NCBI GenBank assembly: GCA_946539175.1
Contig: CAMNHH010000032.1
Location: 1 to 16,898 of the forward strand
DNA length: 16,898 bases
DNA from: an uncultured Clostridia bacterium
GTDB lineage: Bacteria > Bacillota > Clostridia > Oscillospirales > Oscillospiraceae
Direction of reading: 5' to 3'
The notes under the pieces are model-generated. The model did no database searches. It was not told the DNA's origin and saw only the letters and a list, made by a program, of their open reading frames with translations. Shown here piece after piece: positions 13,976-16,898 of this stretch (within the stretch, counting starts at the first letter, position 1; each line of letters begins with the position of its first letter). Both the position numbers and the translations under genes were made by a program.

Positions 13976-16898
13976 TGGTTTATCGTGTATTTGTAGAGAA
14001 AAAAGCGGGCTTCGCCCAGGAGGCGGAGGCCCTCTGCCGGGAGCTCAACTCGTTTCTTGGCGTCAGCGGTCTGCGGAAGCTGCGGCTGCTGAACCGGTAT
14101 GACGCGGAGTTCATGCCCCGGGAGCAGTTTGATGCCGCCATCCCCACGGTGTTTTCCGAGCCCCAGGTGGATCTTGCCTCTGATTCCGCGGCGCTTTCCG
14201 ACGCCGACGCGGTGTTCGCAGTGGAGTATCTGCCGGGCCAGTTCGACCAGCGGGCGGATTCCGCCGCCCAATGCATCCAGCTGATGTTCCAGTCTGAGCG
14301 TCCTCTGATCCGCTCGGCCCGGGTCTACGCTCTGTACGGTGAGCTGAGTCCGGAGGATCTGGAAAAGATCAAGAAATACGTAATCAATCCGGTGGAGGCC
14401 AGAGAGGCCGCCCTGGAGCTGCCCAAAACGCTGAAAACCGACTACGCCATCCCCACCACGGTCAAGACTCTGACGGGCTTCCGGGATCTGGAACGGGACG
14501 GACTTGCCGCCATGGTGCGGGATTACGGCCTGGCCATGGACGAGGCGGATATTGCCTTCTGCCAGGAGTACTTCCGCAAGGAGCACCGGGACCCCACCAT
14601 CACCGAGCTGCGGATGATCGATACCTATTGGTCCGACCACTGCCGCCATACCACCTTCCACACCATTCTGGACAGCGCCAGCTTTCAGGACCCGGAGCTG
14701 CAGAAAGCCTACGAGGACTACCTGGCTCTGCGGCGGGATCTGGGCCGCAACAAGCCGCCCTGCCTGATGGATCTGGCCACCATCGCGGTCCGGGATCTGA
14801 AGCGCCGGGGAAAGCTGGACAAGCTGGACGAGTCCGAGGAGATCAATGCCTGCACCGTGAAGATCACGGTGGAGGTGGACGGCAAGCCGGAGCCCTGGCT
14901 GCTGCTGTTCAAAAACGAGACCCACAACCATCCTACGGAGATCGAGCCCTTCGGCGGAGCCGCCACCTGCATCGGCGGCGCCATACGGGACCCGCTCTCC
15001 GGCAGAGCCTACGTCTACGGGGCAATGCGGGTCACAGGCGCGGCGGATCCAACCGTTCCCGTGTCTGAAACCATTCCCGGCAAGCTGCCCCAGCGGAAGC
15101 TGGTGACAACTGCCGCCGCAGGCTACTCCTCCTACGGCAACCAGATCGGTCTGGCCACCGGCCTGGTGGAGGAGATCTATCATCCCGGCTACGCCGCCAA
15201 GCGCATGGAGATCGGTGCGGTGATCGCCGCCGCGCCTCAGGCCAACGTGCGTCGGGAGCGTCCTGTCCCGGGAGACCTGGTGATTCTGCTGGGCGGCAGC
15301 ACAGGACGTGACGGCATCGGCGGCGCCACCGGCTCCTCCAAGGCCCACAACGCCCATTCCGTGGAGACCTGCGGAGCCGAGGTCCAGAAGGGCAACGCTC
15401 CCGAGGAGCGGAAGCTCCAGCGGCTCTTCCGCAATCCCGAGGCTGCTCGCCTCATCAAGCGCTGCAACGATTTCGGCGCCGGAGGCGTCAGCGTCGCCAT
15501 CGGCGAGCTGGCCGACGGCCTGCGCATCGATCTGAACGCCGTGCCCCGGAAATACGAGGGCCTGGACGGCACGGAGCTTGCCATTTCCGAATCCCAGGAG
15601 CGCATGGCCGTGGTGGTGGAGGCCGCGGACGCGGCCCGTTTCCTGGAGCTGGCCCAGGAGGAAAACCTGCAGGCCTGCAAGGTCGCGGTTGTAACAGAAG
15701 AACCCCGTCTGGTGATGGACTGGAACGGCAATCGGATCGTGGATGTCAGCCGGACCTTCCTGGATTCCAACGGGGCGGAAAAGCATATTACTGTTGAGAC
15801 CGAGGCCCCCAAACCCCTGCCGGAGCCCACTGCGAGCAGCTTTGAGGCCGCCTGCGATCACGTGGCGGAGGATCTGAATCTCTGCTCCCACCGGGGCCTT
15901 TCCGAACGATTTGACTCCACCATCGGCGCCGGTACCGTGCTGATGCCCTTCGGCGGCAAAAATCAGCTGACCCCCATTCAGGCCATGGTCCACAAGATTT
16001 CCGTTGAGCAGGGCCACACAAATGACTGCTCTCTCATGGCCTTCGGCTTCGACCCCGAGCTCTCCTCCGCCAGCCCCTACCACGGAGCCTATCTGGCGGT
16101 GGTGGATTCAGTCTCCAAGCTGGTGGCCTCCGGTGCGAAGTTTGAAGACGTTTATCTGAGCTTCCAGGAGTACTTCGCCAAGCCGGGCCGGGATCCCAAG
16201 CGCTGGGGCCAGCCCCTCGCAGCCCTGCTGGGTGCCTTCCGGGCCCAGATGGACCTGGGCATCGGGGCCATCGGCGGCAAGGACTCCATGTCCGGCAGCT
16301 TCGAGCAGCTGGACGTTCCGCCCACTCTGGTGAGCTTTGCCGTCACCACCGACAAGAGCGCACATATTCTCTCGCCCGAATTCAAATCTCCCGGACATCC
16401 GGTCCTGCTTCTTGCGCCGGAGCGGGACGAAAACGGCCTGCCAAGACCTGCCGCTCTGCTGGCCCTCTTTGACCGGATTTCCGCCCTGCAGCGGGCCGGT
16501 AAGATTGTCGCCTGCTATGCCGTCGGCGCCGGCGGTGTCCTGGAGGCGGTGCTGAAGATGGCCTTCGGCAACGGCCTGGGCTTCCGCTTCCATGAGAATC
16601 TCTCCGTAGCCCAGATGCAAAAGCGTCAATACGGCGCGTTTGTGGTGGAAGCCACGGAGGGCATTCCCGAGGCAGAGCATATCGGCGTTCTGCGGGAGGA
16701 GGCCGTCCTGCTTTACCGGGATACGCGCATTTCGCTTGCCCAGCTGCGGCAGCGCTGGGAACGCCGTATGGAATCCGTCTATCCCGCCGGGGTGGACGCG
16801 CCTGTGGAGCATTACGAGGCATTGACCTATCGGAGCGATCATCCCACCGCCGCCCCTGCCATCCGCTGCGCCAGACCCAGAGTGTTGATCCCGGCCTT
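13975..16898 (+). CDS. purL: Phosphoribosylformylglycinamidine synthase, long single-chain PurL (3' truncated by window edge)
   Basis: It converts FGAR, glutamine and ATP to FGAM, the fourth step. About 974 codons are visible, with no stop or frameshift in any line I translated. The N-terminal domain is followed by YWSDHCRHTTF (218-228), KNETHNHPTEIEPFGG (313-328), GGSTGRDGIGGATGSS (440-455), NDFGAGGVSVAIGELADGL (498-516) and the second-half GGKDSM (767-772). The last residues, ARPRVLIPA, look like the start of the C-terminal glutamine amidotransferase domain. The full protein should therefore be ~1240 residues, the large one-chain form rather than PurS-PurQ-PurL. The spacing of motifs fits the clade I recall in Clostridia. 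ATG 13975 overlaps the purD stop by one base and has GAAGGAGG upstream. Confidence 0.96.
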   Translation, partial: MVYRVFVEKKAGFAQEAEALCRELNSFLGVSGLRKLRLLNRYDAEFMPREQFDAAIPTVFSEPQVDLASDSAALSDADAVFAVEYLPGQFDQRADSAAQCIQLMFQSERPLIRSARVYALYGELSPEDLEKIKKYVINPVEAREAALELPKTLKTDYAIPTTVKTLTGFRDLERDGLAAMVRDYGLAMDEADIAFCQEYFRKEHRDPTITELRMIDTYWSDHCRHTTFHTILDSASFQDPELQKAYEDYLALRRDLGRNKPPCLMDLATIAVRDLKRRGKLDKLDESEEINACTVKITVEVDGKPEPWLLLFKNETHNHPTEIEPFGGAATCIGGAIRDPLSGRAYVYGAMRVTGAADPTVPVSETIPGKLPQRKLVTTAAAGYSSYGNQIGLATGLVEEIYHPGYAAKRMEIGAVIAAAPQANVRRERPVPGDLVILLGGSTGRDGIGGATGSSKAHNAHSVETCGAEVQKGNAPEERKLQRLFRNPEAARLIKRCNDFGAGGVSVAIGELADGLRIDLNAVPRKYEGLDGTELAISESQERMAVVVEAADAARFLELAQEENLQACKVAVVTEEPRLVMDWNGNRIVDVSRTFLDSNGAEKHITVETEAPKPLPEPTASSFEAACDHVAEDLNLCSHRGLSERFDSTIGAGTVLMPFGGKNQLTPIQAMVHKISVEQGHTNDCSLMAFGFDPELSSASPYHGAYLAVVDSVSKLVASGAKFEDVYLSFQEYFAKPGRDPKRWGQPLAALLGAFRAQMDLGIGAIGGKDSMSGSFEQLDVPPTLVSFAVTTDKSAHILSPEFKSPGHPVLLLAPERDENGLPRPAALLALFDRISALQRAGKIVACYAVGAGGVLEAVLKMAFGNGLGFRFHENLSVAQMQKRQYGAFVVEATEGIPEAEHIGVLREEAVLLYRDTRISLAQLRQRWERRMESVYPAGVDAPVEHYEALTYRSDHPTAAPAIRCARPRVLIPA

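Noticed and set aside
13972..16083. Minus-strand frame of 703 codons opposite purL
   Set aside because: Antisense shadow; the plus strand is the open, motif-complete purL frame that runs off the window.
1..16898. CRISPR array, tRNA/rRNA genes, intact insertion sequence or defence genes
   Set aside because: I saw no regularly spaced direct repeats, no cloverleaf or rRNA sequence, and no transposase, nuclease or toxin motif in any plausible frame.

Overview
The window reads as one long co-directional (+ strand) operon for nucleotide synthesis from a GC-rich Clostridia-class Firmicute, most like a gut Oscillospiraceae/Ruminococcaceae bacterium. The grounds are strong AGGAGG-type ribosome binding sites; an NAD-linked pyrK-pyrD dihydroorotate dehydrogenase; a pyrB-pyrI pair; a PurH split from a PurO-like IMP cyclohydrolase; a long single-chain PurL; and a palindromic repeat (348-467) of a kind I recall as common in such genomes. 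The assignment comes from motif reading and memory, not from a search.

Layout. Positions 1-718 hold no gene I can support. They contain an unresolved segment with small hairpins (1-217), a strong intrinsic terminator (218-258), a weaker one (312-344), a 120-bp MITE-like inverted repeat (348-467), two adjacent GC-rich hairpins (493-550), and a good sigma-A-type promoter (647-676) just ahead of pyrC. Positions 719-6336 carry pyrC, pyrK, pyrD, pyrF, pyrE, pyrB and pyrI, the whole UMP route except carbamoyl-phosphate synthase (carAB). Positions 6373-16898 carry purE, purC, purF, purM, purN, a PurO-like IMP cyclohydrolase, purH, purD and the first ~974 codons of purL, which runs off the right edge. 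This is the IMP route except purB and purK, which are not in the window.

Gene gaps are 0-67 nt. Several pairs overlap: pyrK/pyrD, pyrE/pyrB, pyrB/pyrI, purM/purN and purD/purL. I see no terminator, riboswitch or clear second promoter between pyrC and purL, so the simplest reading is one pyr+pur transcription unit. Pathway-specific control would then act mainly on enzymes, for example through the nucleotide-binding PyrI subunit, whose effector-site residues are conserved.

The most unusual point is PurF. It keeps an intact PRPP-transferase domain and plausible Fe-S cysteines, but its N-terminal glutaminase domain has lost the Cys1 nucleophile and the other signature residues. I did not find a defence system, CRISPR array, intact mobile element or clearly novel multi-gene system.
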